This document shows positions 18,261 through 27,565 of a stretch of DNA of 64,000 nucleotides, piece by piece (positions within the stretch are counted from its first letter, which is position 1; each line of letters starts with the position of its first letter). The position numbers and the translations under genes are program-made. This DNA is from Qipengyuania sp. ABI-127-1 (GTDB taxonomy: Bacteria > Pseudomonadota > Alphaproteobacteria > Sphingomonadales > Sphingomonadaceae): the NCBI GenBank assembly GCA_022953095.1, contig JALJCR010000001.1:62001-126000 (forward strand), given 5' to 3'. Below the pieces are notes generated by a model. The model searched no databases. It was given only the letters and a program-made list of their open reading frames with translations, and was not told the DNA's origin.

Positions 18261-18857
18261 TCAGAAACTCCAGCTTTGCGGCCGGTCGAATGCGCCGAGC
18301 CGCGGGATCCCCATTTCGGCAAGCGGCAACAATGCCAGCGCCTTGCCCGATTTGCGGCCGGTGGCGAGACGGGTGACGCCGCGCTCGACCATGCCGGTTA
18401 CGATCCGCCCGCCATCCGCCACCAGCTTGGCCAGCGCGGCGGGCACATGTTCGATCGCCCCGTCGACCAGGACGAGCGTGTAGGCGCCCCGCTTTGCGCC
18501 ATTGGCAGCCTTGTCGGGCGTGACCGTGTCGAGCTTCCCAACCAGCGGCTCGACCAGCGCGGGCAGATAACCGCTCCCGCCGTCGATCACGAGGACGCTG
18601 TCGTCCATCGTGGGGCGCGCTTCGGCCAGCATCGCGCCATGAAACAGCGGGGCGGGCAGGAATCCACCGCTCTCGAGCCGAATCGCGCGGTCCATATAGG
18701 CCGTGGCCTTCGCGCCTTGGGGGACGAAATCCTCACGCGCCACGGTGCCCATGCGTTCGAGCACGAAATCGTCGTTGACGCCGCTGGTTCGCAACTGGCT
18801 GTCGAGCATCGCCTTGCGGGCGGCGGCATAATCGAGGCGGGTAGTGGTCAGGGTCAT
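18261..18857 (-). CDS. Protein-L-isoaspartate O-methyltransferase family protein, SAM motif degenerate
   Basis: This 198-residue protein is related to isoaspartyl methyltransferase (MLDSQLRTSGVNDDFVLERM N-terminal region, then RED-FVP). The SAM-binding motif I reads VLVIDGGSGY instead of the usual VLEIGTGSGY, and the segment before it (APLFHGAMLAEA) departs from the PCMT catalytic loop. It may be a diverged or inactive member. It adjoins tolC with no gap, so the pair is surely coexpressed. The start is ATG 18855-18857. Confidence 0.8.
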   Translation of the reverse strand: MTLTTTRLDYAAARKAMLDSQLRTSGVNDDFVLERMGTVAREDFVPQGAKATAYMDRAIRLESGGFLPAPLFHGAMLAEARPTMDDSVLVIDGGSGYLPALVEPLVGKLDTVTPDKAANGAKRGAYTLVLVDGAIEHVPAALAKLVADGGRIVTGMVERGVTRLATGRKSGKALALLPLAEMGIPRLGAFDRPQSWSF

Positions 18858-19009
18858 GGGTCGTTCCGCGAGCTGTATTACATCAATAACACGCTTATGC
18901 AAGCTCCGGTTGCCTTAGGCGCAAGGCCCGTTGTGGCCAAGCGCTTTGACCGATGGCGGCAAACGCGCCTATCGGGGAGCGCAAATCTGCAACATGGGAA
19001 TTTGCGGCG

Positions 19010-20536
19010 ATGAGCGACATGACCGTCATCAGCGAAAACGACTTGATCGAGAGCGTGGCCGACGCACTCCAGTATATCTCCTACTACCATCCGATGGACT
19101 ACATCCGCGCGCTGGGTGAGGCATATGAGGCGGAAAAAGGTCCGGCGGCGAAGGACGCGATCGCGCAGATCCTCACCAACAGCCGGATGTGCGCCGAGGG
19201 GCATCGGCCGATCTGCCAGGACACCGGCATCGTCAACGTCTTCGTCAAATGGGGCATGAATTGCCGCCTCGATAGCGACCGGTCCTTGCAAGAGGTCGTC
19301 GATGAGGGCGTGCGCCGCGCCTATAATCATCCGGACAATAAGCTGCGTGCCTCGATCCTAGCCGACCCGGCCTTCACCCGCCGCAATACGCGCGACAACA
19401 CGCCGTCGGTGCTGTCGGTCGAAATGGTGCCAGGCAGCACGGTGAGCATCGATGTGGCCGCGAAGGGCGGCGGCAGCGAGAACAAGTCCAAGTTCAAGAT
19501 GATGAACCCGTCGGACAATATCGTCGACTGGGTGATCGAGCAGATCCCGTCGATGGGTGCGGGCTGGTGCCCGCCGGGCATGCTCGGCATCGGCATTGGC
19601 GGCACGGCGGAGCATTGCATGAAGCTCGCCAAGCTGAGCCTGATGGACCCGATCGACATGGGCCAGTTGAAACAGCGGGGCGCGCAGAACGATATCGAGC
19701 AGCTCCGCATCGACATCTTCGATGCCGTCAATGCCATGGGCGTCGGCGCGCAGGGGCTGGGCGGTTTGTCGACCGTTCTCGACGTGAAAATTCTCGACGC
19801 ACCCTGCCACGCGGCGGGCAAGCCGGTGGCAATGATTCCCAATTGCGCCGCCACGCGCCACGCGCATTTCACGCTCGATGGCTCGGGGCCTGCCTATCTC
19901 GAACCGCCCAGGCTCGACGAATATCCACAGGTTACCTGGAAGCCCGATGCGGCGGCCAGGCGAGTCGATCTCGATGCCCTCACTCCCGAGGAGGTGTCGA
20001 GCTGGAAGCATGGCGATCGCCTGCTGCTCTCCGGCAAGATGCTGACGGGGCGCGATGCGGCGCATAAGCGCATCAAGGACATGCTCAATGCGGGCGAAGA
20101 GCTGCCGGTCGATTTCAGGGGCCGGGCCATTTATTATGTCGGCCCGGTCGATCCGGTGATGGGCGAGGTCGTCGGCCCGGCCGGTCCGACCACTGCCACA
20201 CGCATGGACAAGTTCACCGAGATGATGCTCGATCTCGGCCTCCTCGCCATGATCGGCAAGGCCGAACGCGGTCATAACGCGGTCGAGGTCATCTCCAGGT
20301 TCAAGGTCGCCTATCTGATGGCGACGGGCGGTGCTGCCTATCTCGTCAGCCGCGCGATCAAGGGGGCCAAGGTCGTCGCTTTCGAGGATTTGGGGATGGA
20401 AGCGATCTACGAATTCGAGGTGGAGGACATGCCGGTTACCGTCGCTGTCGATGCCGCAGGCAACAACGTCCACACGCTTGCGCCGGCCGAATGGCGTCGG
20501 CGGATCGCCGAAGGGGACCTCGAGCCCGCCGAATAG
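19010..20536 (+). CDS. fum: Class I fumarate hydratase (iron-sulfur)
   Basis: This 508-residue oxygen-sensitive [4Fe-4S] fumarase converts fumarate to malate in the TCA cycle. The N-terminal alpha region has Cys61 and Cys69 (CAEGHRPICQDTG), and CPPGMLGIGIGGT and the C-terminal beta domain (GRAIYYVGPVDPVMGEVVGPAGPTTATRMD) complete the FumA/FumB-like single-chain layout. The divergent promoter region with the methyltransferase gene (18858-19009) is AT-richer around 18876-18890. A second ATG 9 bp downstream is possible. Confidence 0.95.
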   Translation: MSDMTVISENDLIESVADALQYISYYHPMDYIRALGEAYEAEKGPAAKDAIAQILTNSRMCAEGHRPICQDTGIVNVFVKWGMNCRLDSDRSLQEVVDEGVRRAYNHPDNKLRASILADPAFTRRNTRDNTPSVLSVEMVPGSTVSIDVAAKGGGSENKSKFKMMNPSDNIVDWVIEQIPSMGAGWCPPGMLGIGIGGTAEHCMKLAKLSLMDPIDMGQLKQRGAQNDIEQLRIDIFDAVNAMGVGAQGLGGLSTVLDVKILDAPCHAAGKPVAMIPNCAATRHAHFTLDGSGPAYLEPPRLDEYPQVTWKPDAAARRVDLDALTPEEVSSWKHGDRLLLSGKMLTGRDAAHKRIKDMLNAGEELPVDFRGRAIYYVGPVDPVMGEVVGPAGPTTATRMDKFTEMMLDLGLLAMIGKAERGHNAVEVISRFKVAYLMATGGAAYLVSRAIKGAKVVAFEDLGMEAIYEFEVEDMPVTVAVDAAGNNVHTLAPAEWRRRIAEGDLEPAE

Positions 20537-20596
20537 CAGGGCTCTCGACCAACCGCACAACCCATTCGACCGCCGCGCTGGCAATTGCGCGTGCGA

Positions 20597-21838
20597 ATGG
20601 GCACATCGCAAAGCGTGTCGATCGATGAACGTCAGATGAATCCGCCAGATGAGCGCCTGTCCGGCAAAGTTGTCTTTGCCTCGATGGTCGGTCTGTGGCT
20701 CTGCTATTTCCTTCTGATCACGCTTCGCGGCGTGGTCGTCGGCCTTGAATTCCAGGACGAGCTGCTCTGGCGCCGCGCGCTGGTCTGCGTCATCGGCGTC
20801 GGGGTGACGGCTCTTTTGTGGCTTTGTCTACGTGCCGTTGAGAACCGGTCGCTGGGTATAAAAATCGCCGTTGCGCTGATCGCGGCAATGCCGGGCGCCA
20901 TGATGATCGCGCAGGCCAATCGCTGGATCTTCGATTCGATCGAAGCCAAGGTCGAGCAGCAGATGGGCAAGGAACGCGGAATCGCGTTGCGGCGCGACGA
21001 TGCCGGGAATCTCCTGATCGACCTTCCGCGCAGCCAAATGGGCGAAGAGGTAGAAGAGGCGGAGCAATCGGTGCCGCAGAGCGTGGTCATCGCGCCCGCG
21101 CCCACTTCGCTCGATCAATGGCGGATGACATTCGACCTTGCGATCGGGCGGTATTTCCTCCTGCTTGCCTGGGCGGCGCTATTTCTGGCTCTCCTTGCCG
21201 GCGCACAGGCGCGTGCCGCGGAACGTCGGGGAGAACGGTTCCGTAGCGCGGCGAAGGCGGCAGAGCTGCGCTCCTTGCGCTATCAGGTGAATCCGCATTT
21301 TCTGTTCAACACGCTCAACTCGCTTTCAGCTCTGGTCATGACCGGCAAAGCCGAACGCGCCGAGCAGATGATTCAAACGATATCCCGGTTTTACCGCCAC
21401 AGCCTTGCCGACGATCCGACGGGCGATGTGACTCTGGAGGACGAGATCGATCTCCAGGAACACTATCTGGAAATCGAATCGGTCCGCTTCCCCGAGCGGT
21501 TGAAGGTTAAGGTCGATCTCCCGTCCGAACTGGCCGGTTTCAAAGTCCCTGGCATGATTCTACAACCACTCGTGGAAAATTCGGTAAAATACGGCGTCTC
21601 GGCATCGAGCAGGCCGGTGACGATCACCATCGCCGCGCGCGAGGAATATGGGCGGCTCGTGCTCACCGTTAGCGATGACGGGCCAGGCGCGTCTGGAACC
21701 CACGGCTTCGGCATAGGTCTCGCCAACGTTCGCGACCGCCTCGAAGCCCGGTTCGGCAATGCCGCGACGATCGTTTCCGGGCCATCGTTGACCGGCTATG
21801 AAACCGAGCTGAGGATCCCGATGGTGAAGCATGGCTGA
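20597..21838 (+). CDS. LytS-type sensor histidine kinase (HisKA internal region family)
   Basis: This 413-residue membrane kinase has four hydrophobic segments in the N-terminal half, then the His_kinase motif LRYQVNPHFLFNTLNSLSAL with the phospho-acceptor His, and an ATPase domain with LQPLVENSVKYG and DDGPGASGTHGFGIGLANVRDR boxes. The next gene (LytTR regulator) overlaps its end by 8 bp, so they form one two-component system. ATG 20597 is chosen; ATG 20636 is an alternative. Confidence 0.9.
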   Translation: MGTSQSVSIDERQMNPPDERLSGKVVFASMVGLWLCYFLLITLRGVVVGLEFQDELLWRRALVCVIGVGVTALLWLCLRAVENRSLGIKIAVALIAAMPGAMMIAQANRWIFDSIEAKVEQQMGKERGIALRRDDAGNLLIDLPRSQMGEEVEEAEQSVPQSVVIAPAPTSLDQWRMTFDLAIGRYFLLLAWAALFLALLAGAQARAAERRGERFRSAAKAAELRSLRYQVNPHFLFNTLNSLSALVMTGKAERAEQMIQTISRFYRHSLADDPTGDVTLEDEIDLQEHYLEIESVRFPERLKVKVDLPSELAGFKVPGMILQPLVENSVKYGVSASSRPVTITIAAREEYGRLVLTVSDDGPGASGTHGFGIGLANVRDRLEARFGNAATIVSGPSLTGYETELRIPMVKHG

Positions 21839-22580
21839 GGAAGAAACCGAAAAACTCAAGACCCTGATCGTCGATGACGAGCCTCTGGCGGTCGAGCGGA
21901 TGCAGGTGATCTGTTCGAAGATCGACGAGCTGCAGGTCGTCGGCACCGCCAGCGATGGCGCGCAGGCGCTGCGCTTGGTCGACGCGCTCACGCCCGACCT
22001 CATCCTGCTCGACATGACCATGCCGGAAGTGGACGGAATGTCGGTGGCCAAATCGCTGGCCAAGAAAGCGGAGCGACCGGCGGTGGTCTTTGTGACCGCG
22101 CATGACAATTACGCGGTCGAAGCTTTCGATCTCGATGCCGTCGATTATGTGCTCAAGCCGGTCAAGCCCGAGCGATTGGAACGGGCCGTGTCGCGCGCGC
22201 TCGCCCGGAGAGGCGATGGCGAGAGGACCGACAGCACGTGGTTGGACGAATTGTGGATACCGCACCGTTCGGAACTGATCCGCATTGCAACGTCCGAAGT
22301 TGGCCGGATCGATGCAGAGCGTGACTATGTCCGCCTGCATGTCGGGGAAGGTGAGGCCGGGAGGACTTATCTTCTCCTGCAGACCATTGCCGGGCTGGAA
22401 AAGCGGTTGGACCCCACAAAATTCATCCGCATTCACCGTTCGACCATCCTTCGCAGAGATCGCATTACCGGCCTGCGACATGATGGTCTGGGGGTCTGGT
22501 CGGTCGAACTCGACGACGGGGAAGCGCTGCGGATCGGCCGAACCTATCTGCCGAAGGTGAAGGCGATGGCTGGGCGCTAA
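21831..22580 (+). CDS. LytTR family response regulator
   Basis: This 249-residue regulator has a receiver domain (1-120; acidic pocket VDDEP, phospho-acceptor Asp61 in LILLDMTMP, conserved Lys in VLKPVKPERLE) and a C-terminal LytTR DNA-binding domain (about 145-245, with RDYVRLHVGEG and FIRIHRSTILRRDRI). It is the cognate partner of the upstream LytS-type kinase. The targets are not visible in the sequence. Confidence 0.93.
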   Translation: MAEEETEKLKTLIVDDEPLAVERMQVICSKIDELQVVGTASDGAQALRLVDALTPDLILLDMTMPEVDGMSVAKSLAKKAERPAVVFVTAHDNYAVEAFDLDAVDYVLKPVKPERLERAVSRALARRGDGERTDSTWLDELWIPHRSELIRIATSEVGRIDAERDYVRLHVGEGEAGRTYLLLQTIAGLEKRLDPTKFIRIHRSTILRRDRITGLRHDGLGVWSVELDDGEALRIGRTYLPKVKAMAGR

Positions 22581-22705
22581 AGGCGCTCACGCCGGTTTCC
22601 AACGACTACATACCTGACGTTATGAAGCGTGTCAGAGATGCGTGTGAGACATGCCGGGTCGCGGTGTGTTCGACCTGCCGACTGTCCGCTCGATTGCAGC
22701 GGGCA

Positions 22706-22745
22706 AAAAGTGACCCCGGCCGGGGGACTGCATCCGGCCGGGGTC
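22706..22745 (-). terminator. Rho-independent terminator of the UrcA gene
   Basis: A perfect 12-bp inverted repeat GACCCCGGCCGG / CCGGCCGGGGTC (22712-22723 and 22734-22745) with a 10-nt loop is followed, in the minus direction, by a T run (complement of AAAAAG at 22706-22711). It sits between the convergent LytTR and UrcA genes. Confidence 0.85.
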
Positions 22746-22768
22746 GGTGGTTGGGCGGGAATGGGGTT

Positions 22769-23062
22769 TCAGCCGCCCAGGGACTCGTCCTTGATGCGCG
22801 CTGCGATCTGCTCGCTGGCGCTGATCTTGGCCGCCTCATAACACTCGCGCGAGCCCGGGCTTCGGACCCTGGTTCCAGTGCGCTGACGCTGGAAGCCGCA
22901 TGCTTCACGCGCTGCGGCGTCGATACGCCGTTCGAGGGTCTTCTGGCCTGCGGCCGTGTCGAGATTGAGATCTTTGTAGGTGACGTTTACCGATTCGGCC
23001 TGCGCCGTGGTAGCGGACAGGGCGAGGCCCAGGGCGGCGAGTGTAGCGAGAGGTGTCTTCAT
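22769..23062 (-). CDS. UrcA family secreted protein
   Basis: This 97-residue protein has a cleavable signal peptide (MKTPLATLAALGLALSATTAQA) followed by the UrcA pattern VNVTYKDLNLDTAAGQKTLERRIDAAAREAC and a second Cys (SRECYEAA), probably disulfide-linked. UrcA proteins are small periplasmic alphaproteobacterial proteins of unknown function. The longer open frame upstream of ATG 23060-23062 is noncoding-looking. A strong terminator follows. Confidence 0.9.
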   Translation of the reverse strand: MKTPLATLAALGLALSATTAQAESVNVTYKDLNLDTAAGQKTLERRIDAAAREACGFQRQRTGTRVRSPGSRECYEAAKISASEQIAARIKDESLGG

Positions 23063-23254
23063 GGTATCATCTCCGGGTCTGCGGCCGGCTCTATCGATGA
23101 GGGGAAACGCCTGCCGCACCAACTGTATTGCACGGCTACATCTGTAATCACACCTTCCGTTCGACAGGCAGCAGAGCGATTTGACCGGAGGTGTAGATTT
23201 GCCGACCAATGGTATTTGGCCATCGGCGGACGACGAGCGTAAGACACTCGTCCT

Positions 23255-23521
23255 ATGGCGCTCGGTATCATCTTCGTGCTCGGGATCGTGAATTTCGCGC
23301 TTCACAGGGCAGTTCTCGATTCGAACCACCCCTTGCTCGATACGCTGCCCGCATCTTTCCGATCGGGTGGCGGGCGATTTGCCCTGGCGTTCGAATTCGT
23401 GGTCTTGCTCACGGCCATGCTTCTGGCCGGTCATGGCTGGCCCGCAGCGGCCTGGGCATATGGGTTTTACAGCTTGCTCAACGGAATAACCGCGTGGCTG
23501 ATACTGAATGGCCGTATGTGA
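23255..23521 (+). CDS. Small membrane protein, unknown
   Basis: This 88-residue hydrophobic protein has about three transmembrane segments (2-16, 42-60, 64-82 roughly) and no recognised family. Segments such as FVVLLTAMLLAGHGWPAAAWAYGFYSL are plainly membrane-spanning. It is 38 bp upstream of a lipid-kinase-like gene, and the pair may work together at the membrane; that is inference. Confidence 0.7.
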   Translation: MALGIIFVLGIVNFALHRAVLDSNHPLLDTLPASFRSGGGRFALAFEFVVLLTAMLLAGHGWPAAAWAYGFYSLLNGITAWLILNGRM

Positions 23522-23559
23522 CTGCGGGAACCGGGCGTGCGTTTCGGCGCTTCATCGTC

Positions 23560-24414
23560 ATGGATTCCCCACGTTCCTGGTTGGTCGTCAATTCGCGCAG
23601 CGGTAGCAATAGTGACGCCGCGTACGATTCTTTGCTGGGCGCGTTGGCCATGCGCGGCTTGTCTCCAGATCGGACCGTGGAATTTCCTGCTCGGGCTTTG
23701 CCAACGCCGACCAGCCTTCGGGATGATGGAGTGACGCGTCTGGTCGTCTTTACCGGTGATGGCAGTCTGAACGCAGTGATCGAGGCTATGTCGGGATGGG
23801 ACGGCGAGATCCTGGTCTTGCCCGGTGGCACGATGAATCTCATGAGCGCGCGCCTTCACGGCCAGGATGTCGCTTGCGAAGAGATACTCGATTGTGTTTC
23901 GCGGGGTGCCTACCGCCCGGTTCGTCCCATGATGGCGCGTTGCGACGCGGGCAGTGCGCTCGCAGGCCTTCTGGTAGGCCCCGGGACGGCATGGGCGGAA
24001 GTGCGCGAGGCAATGCGTGACTTTGACGTTGCCGGTTTGGCTCAGGGTGCCGGCGAAGCCATAGCCGAGACGACCGGAGGATCACGCGTGCGTCTGATCG
24101 AACCAGTGATTGGTCATAAGGATGGCTATCCGCTGATCGAATTGACACCAAGCCATCGCGGGCTGCAGGTCGACGGATATCGTCCCGAAAGCGCTAGCGA
24201 TATCCTCCAGCAAGGCTGGGCGGTTCTGCGACGACGGTTTCGCGAAGGGCCTCACGAGCGGTTGGGTCTGCTCGACAGGGTGCGAATGGAAAACTGTGCC
24301 GGCGAACCCTTGCAGGTTCTGATCGACGGAGAGCCAGCGACTCTCCCCTCGCGGGCGGAATTCACTGTAGCTGATTGCCCCGTCGACCTGCTAGCGACAT
24401 CCCATGGCTTCTGA
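23560..24414 (+). CDS. Diacylglycerol/sphingosine kinase-like catalytic domain protein
   Basis: This 284-residue protein has the N-terminal SWLVVNSRSGS opening, the glycine-rich VVFTGDGSLNAVIEAM nucleotide motif and LVLPGGTMNLMSA, all typical of DAGK_cat lipid kinases. The first motif is FTGDGS rather than GGDGT. The start is ATG 23560. It overlaps the phosphoesterase start by 11 bp, suggesting coupled synthesis of a lipid kinase and a phosphoesterase. Confidence 0.85.
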   Translation: MDSPRSWLVVNSRSGSNSDAAYDSLLGALAMRGLSPDRTVEFPARALPTPTSLRDDGVTRLVVFTGDGSLNAVIEAMSGWDGEILVLPGGTMNLMSARLHGQDVACEEILDCVSRGAYRPVRPMMARCDAGSALAGLLVGPGTAWAEVREAMRDFDVAGLAQGAGEAIAETTGGSRVRLIEPVIGHKDGYPLIELTPSHRGLQVDGYRPESASDILQQGWAVLRRRFREGPHERLGLLDRVRMENCAGEPLQVLIDGEPATLPSRAEFTVADCPVDLLATSHGF

Positions 24415-25264
24415 CTTCCGGCGGATTTTTCACCTCTCCGACATCCATTTCGGGCTGGAGAACAATCGCGCGCTTGACTGGGTGAAACAGGAAATCGCGG
24501 AAAAACGGCCCGATGCGGTCGCAATCACAGGCGATTTGACGATGCGAGCGAGGCATCGCGAATTTGCCGCGGCAACTCGCTGGATCAACTCGCTAGAGGC
24601 GCCTGTCACGGTCGAAGTCGGCAATCACGACATGCCATACTTCAACCCGATCGAACGCTTCTTCGCGCCCTATAGGCGGTTTCGTGGAATGGCGGAAAAG
24701 GTCGAAAAAGAACTCGATCTGGGCAGACTCGCGATTGTCCCGCTCAAAACGGCGGTCCGCATGCAGCCGCGGTTCAACTGGTCGAAGGGGTGGGTCAGCG
24801 GTAGAGCGCTTGCGCGATGTCTGGACGCCCTCGACGCTCTTCCAAGCGGGACGCGTGCGATAGTGGCAGTGCACCATCCCTTGCGTGAAGTCGGGACCCA
24901 GGGAACAGCCCTTACAAAACATGGCGGCAAGGCGCTGCGCGAACTGGCGAAACGCAATGTCGAAGCCGTTCTGTCAGGTCACGTCCATGATGCGTTCGAT
25001 ATCATGGAGAAGACCACCGAAGGGCCGGTTCGAATGATCGGTGCGGGCACCTTGTCGCAGCGCACGCGATCGACTCCGCCCAGTTTCAACGAAATCGAAT
25101 GGGACGGCGAGAAACTGAGCGTCCAGGTGCGCAATCTGCAGGATGTCGACACGCGAGACATGCAGATCGACGATGTTCCGGAGAATGCGCTGCCGCCACG
25201 ACAGGAGGGTGAGCCGGTCGCTCCGGTGCGCCAGGTCCCCCGCGTGGATCCTCCGATCCATTAA
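24404..25264 (+). CDS. Calcineurin-like metallophosphoesterase
   Basis: This 286-residue protein carries all metal-binding blocks in order: LSDIHFG, AITGDLTMRAR, VGNHDMPY, AVHHPL and LSGHVHDAF. Family members are phosphodiesterases or phosphatases acting on cyclic nucleotides, lipids or NDP-sugars. The C-terminal tail (about 245-286) is proline-rich. It overlaps the upstream lipid kinase gene by 11 bp. Confidence 0.92.
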   Translation: MASDFRRIFHLSDIHFGLENNRALDWVKQEIAEKRPDAVAITGDLTMRARHREFAAATRWINSLEAPVTVEVGNHDMPYFNPIERFFAPYRRFRGMAEKVEKELDLGRLAIVPLKTAVRMQPRFNWSKGWVSGRALARCLDALDALPSGTRAIVAVHHPLREVGTQGTALTKHGGKALRELAKRNVEAVLSGHVHDAFDIMEKTTEGPVRMIGAGTLSQRTRSTPPSFNEIEWDGEKLSVQVRNLQDVDTRDMQIDDVPENALPPRQEGEPVAPVRQVPRVDPPIH

Positions 25265-25324
25265 CCACTGAGACTAATCCCGTTCGTCACCGCTCTGGAA
25301 ATGCGCTTGCGTTCACGAAAGGAT

Positions 25325-25356
25325 GCGCAACGGTGCAACGGTGCAACGGTGCAAGG
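25325..25356 (+). repeat. Four tandem copies of an 8-bp unit
   Basis: Units GCGCAACG, GTGCAACG, GTGCAACG and GTGCAAGG lie end to end at 25325-25356, right before the AAGGGGG ribosome-binding site and ATG 25367 of a small membrane protein gene. Copy number could vary by slippage and would change the 5' leader, not the reading frame. Confidence 0.85.
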
Positions 25357-25366
25357 GGGCTAAACG

Positions 25367-25564
25367 ATGGAGCTCGTCAAGGCGGTGCCGCTGGGCGCCA
25401 TTCTCACTCTGATAGTGGCGCTGACAATCGGGTCGCAGGGGTCCCGGGGTGGGCAGTTGGCGATTTTCCGGGTGGAGCTTTACCAGTTCGATTTCTGGTG
25501 GTCCTGGCCGCTCTTCATAGGCGGCACCGCGCTGGCCTGGGGCATTATGCTGTTGCAACGCTAG
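25367..25564 (+). CDS. Small membrane protein, unknown
   Basis: This 65-residue protein has two hydrophobic segments (about 8-25 and 42-63, FDFWWSWPLFIGGTALAWGIMLL region), typical of a two-span protein. There is no known family. The ribosome-binding site AAGGGGG (25353-25359) is good. It is followed by a hairpin terminator shared with convergent rpsI. Confidence 0.7.
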   Translation: MELVKAVPLGAILTLIVALTIGSQGSRGGQLAIFRVELYQFDFWWSWPLFIGGTALAWGIMLLQR

Positions 25565-25583
25565 GCAGGTGCGCAAACAAGAA

Positions 25584-25610
25584 GGGCGGCTCCTCGCGGA
25601 ACCGCCCCCC
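25584..25610. terminator. Hairpin terminator between the small membrane protein gene and rpsI
   Basis: GGGCGG (25584-25589) pairs with CCGCCC (25602-25607), and an inner TCC/GGA extends the stem around a TCGC loop. The run CCCCTTGG follows on the plus side and there are short A-rich bases on the other, so it may act on both strands. Confidence 0.65.
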
Positions 25611-25637
25611 TTGGTGATCGGATGATCGGGTAAAGCC

Positions 25638-26174
25638 CTAGCGCTTCGAGAACTGGAAGCTGCGGCGTGCCTTGGCGCGGCCGTACTTCTTGCGCTCGAC
25701 CACGCGGCTGTCGCGGGTCAGGAAGCCAGCGGCCTTGACCGTGCTGCGCAGCGCGGGCTCGTACTTGGCGAGAGCCTGCGAAATGCCGTGCTTGACCGCA
25801 CCGGCCTGGCCCGAAAGACCGCCACCGCGAACGGTGGCGACGACATCGTACTGGCCCTGGCGATCAGTGATCGTGAAGGGCTGGTCGATGATCAGGCGTA
25901 GCGTCGGACGTGCGAAATAGACTTCCTGGTCCTTGCCGTTGACGGTGACCTTGCCGCTGCCGGGCTTGAGCCACACGCGCGCAGTGGCGTCCTTGCGGCG
26001 ACCGGTGGCATAGGCGCGGCCCTGCGCGTCGAGTTCCTGCTCGCGCAGGGGAACTTCGGCGACTGCCGCGATGTCGGCGGCATCGCCCTGGGGCGCGTCA
26101 CCGGCGATGTCCTTCAGATCGGCGAGATCCGAGACGGTTTCGTTCTTGGTTTCGTTCGGCGATTCGGGGGCCAT
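25638..26174 (-). CDS. rpsI: 30S ribosomal protein S9, N-terminally extended
   Basis: This 178-residue S9 has a ribosomal body (about 50-178) with [15 protein letters not shown], the [15 protein letters not shown] motif and the tail ending SFQFSKR. The first roughly 45 residues are an acidic extension absent from E. coli S9 (130 aa), as often seen in Sphingomonadales. It overlaps the stop of rplM by 1 bp, the usual rplM-rpsI operon. Confidence 0.96.
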   Translation of the reverse strand: MAPESPNETKNETVSDLADLKDIAGDAPQGDAADIAAVAEVPLREQELDAQGRAYATGRRKDATARVWLKPGSGKVTVNGKDQEVYFARPTLRLIIDQPFTITDRQGQYDVVATVRGGGLSGQAGAVKHGISQALAKYEPALRSTVKAAGFLTRDSRVVERKKYGRAKARRSFQFSKR

Positions 26175-26653
26175 TACGCGGCAACCTTGTTCTTGCGGTT
26201 CATCGAGGCAACGTCGAGCTTTTCGGGCTTCTGGCCGTCATAGGGGTGCTCGGTGCCGGCGAATACGTGGAGCGCGCGCATCTGTGCACGGCCAAGCGGG
26301 CCACGCGGAATCATGCGTTCCACGGCCTTTTCCAGGACGCGCTCGGGAAACTTGCCTTCCAGCACCTTGGCCGGAGTGGTTTCCTTGATGCCGCCCGGAT
26401 GGCCGGTGTGCTTGTAATACACCTTGTCGTTCAGCTTCTTGCCGGTGAACTTCACCTTGTCGGCATTGATGACGACGACGTGGTCGCCGCAATCGACGTG
26501 CGGGGTGTAGCTCGGCTTGTGCTTGCCGCGCAGGATGTTGGCGATGATCGCCGCGACACGACCGACGACGAGACCTTCGGCGTCGATGATGTGCCACTTC
26601 TTTTCGACCTCGGCCGGTTTGATCGACCGGGTGGTCTTCGTAAGAGCCTTCAT
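26174..26653 (-). CDS. rplM: 50S ribosomal protein L13
   Basis: This 159-residue L13 has [16 protein letters not shown] near the N terminus, the [17 protein letters not shown] block and the [11 protein letters not shown] motif. It is the first gene of the rplM-rpsI operon. The upstream 26654-26815 stretch, read on the minus strand, contains a TTGACT hexamer inside the inverted repeat CTTGAC-N6-GTCAAG (about 26761-26778), a candidate promoter or operator. Confidence 0.96.
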   Translation of the reverse strand: MKALTKTTRSIKPAEVEKKWHIIDAEGLVVGRVAAIIANILRGKHKPSYTPHVDCGDHVVVINADKVKFTGKKLNDKVYYKHTGHPGGIKETTPAKVLEGKFPERVLEKAVERMIPRGPLGRAQMRALHVFAGTEHPYDGQKPEKLDVASMNRKNKVAA

Positions 26654-26815
26654 GGCTGGTTTCCGTTCCTAGTGTTCGTGCCGGGTCCCTAAGGTGCCGG
26701 CGTCAGTCGGCGAATCCGCGCAAACGGAACCGCAAAGCGCGCGGCAAATGACGGTCCTTGACGCTGTAGTCAAGCAATTCCGCGCGTGTCAGAGGAGGTA
26801 AAATAAAACCACAAC

Positions 26816-27547
26816 CTATTCGAGGCGCAGAGACCAGCTTTCGCGAGCCAGGCGCGCATCGTCCCTTACCCGAGTGGCAATTCGGCGTTCAAACGTGTCG
26901 AGCAGGCCTCCCGGACCGGCGCTGGCCTTGAGAACAACAGAAACCTGGCCTTCCTCTCCCCCGGGCAGTGTCAGTGTCCTGCGTTCGCTTGCCTCCCCCA
27001 CTACCGGAAAGAAGAGATCCGCCGGAATCTCTCTCGTCATGGCGTCGGCCGAGCTGGCCAGACGAGAGAGATAGGCCCTGCTTTCGTGCAATTGGTCAAG
27101 TGTGTGGCCCGCACGTTCCAGCATGGTCATGGCCACCTTCACTGCTTCGGCCTTGCCAGCAGCGGATTCGGTTGCTTCACCCACAATCCTGCCGTCCATG
27201 TCGAGACGCGCGGGAAATGGTCCGGAAGAGCGCCGTGCGCGCTCGATGGCGGCGATGGGCTCGAGATGAGCGGGGGCGACAACCCGGCTCGATATCTGTT
27301 CGCCGGTGACCAGTGCCGTCTCGCCATTGGTTTCGAAGCGTCCACGCCATGCGCGCGCGACCAGCAGTGTGGCTCCACGCGCCATCTCCCGTTCGAGTTC
27401 TCGGCGGAGGATGAATTCGCCACGCGGGAAGGTGATTGCGGTGCCCTGCGCAGCGAAGGCCGGACCGCCAGAAATGAAGAGCATGGCAGCTGAGGCCAGC
27501 CCGGTGAAAAGCTCCAGACTTTCCCTGCGGTCGATCGTTCTCAACAA
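26816..27547 (-). CDS. Exported protein, unknown
   Basis: This 243-residue protein has a signal-like N terminus (about 1-33, ending GPAFAAQ). The body is rich in Arg, Glu and Ala; segments such as LVARAWRGRFE, RLDMDGRIVGE and the late LPGGEEGQVSVVL strands suggest a mixed fold. I recognise no family. The start is ATG at 27545-27547, 18 bp after the cutA stop, so ctaA-cutA-this gene form one minus-strand unit. Confidence 0.75.
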   Translation of the reverse strand: MLRTIDRRESLELFTGLASAAMLFISGGPAFAAQGTAITFPRGEFILRRELEREMARGATLLVARAWRGRFETNGETALVTGEQISSRVVAPAHLEPIAAIERARRSSGPFPARLDMDGRIVGEATESAAGKAEAVKVAMTMLERAGHTLDQLHESRAYLSRLASSADAMTREIPADLFFPVVGEASERRTLTLPGGEEGQVSVVLKASAGPGGLLDTFERRIATRVRDDARLARESWSLRLE

Positions 27548-27565
27548 TGCCCCCGTTTGTCGACG

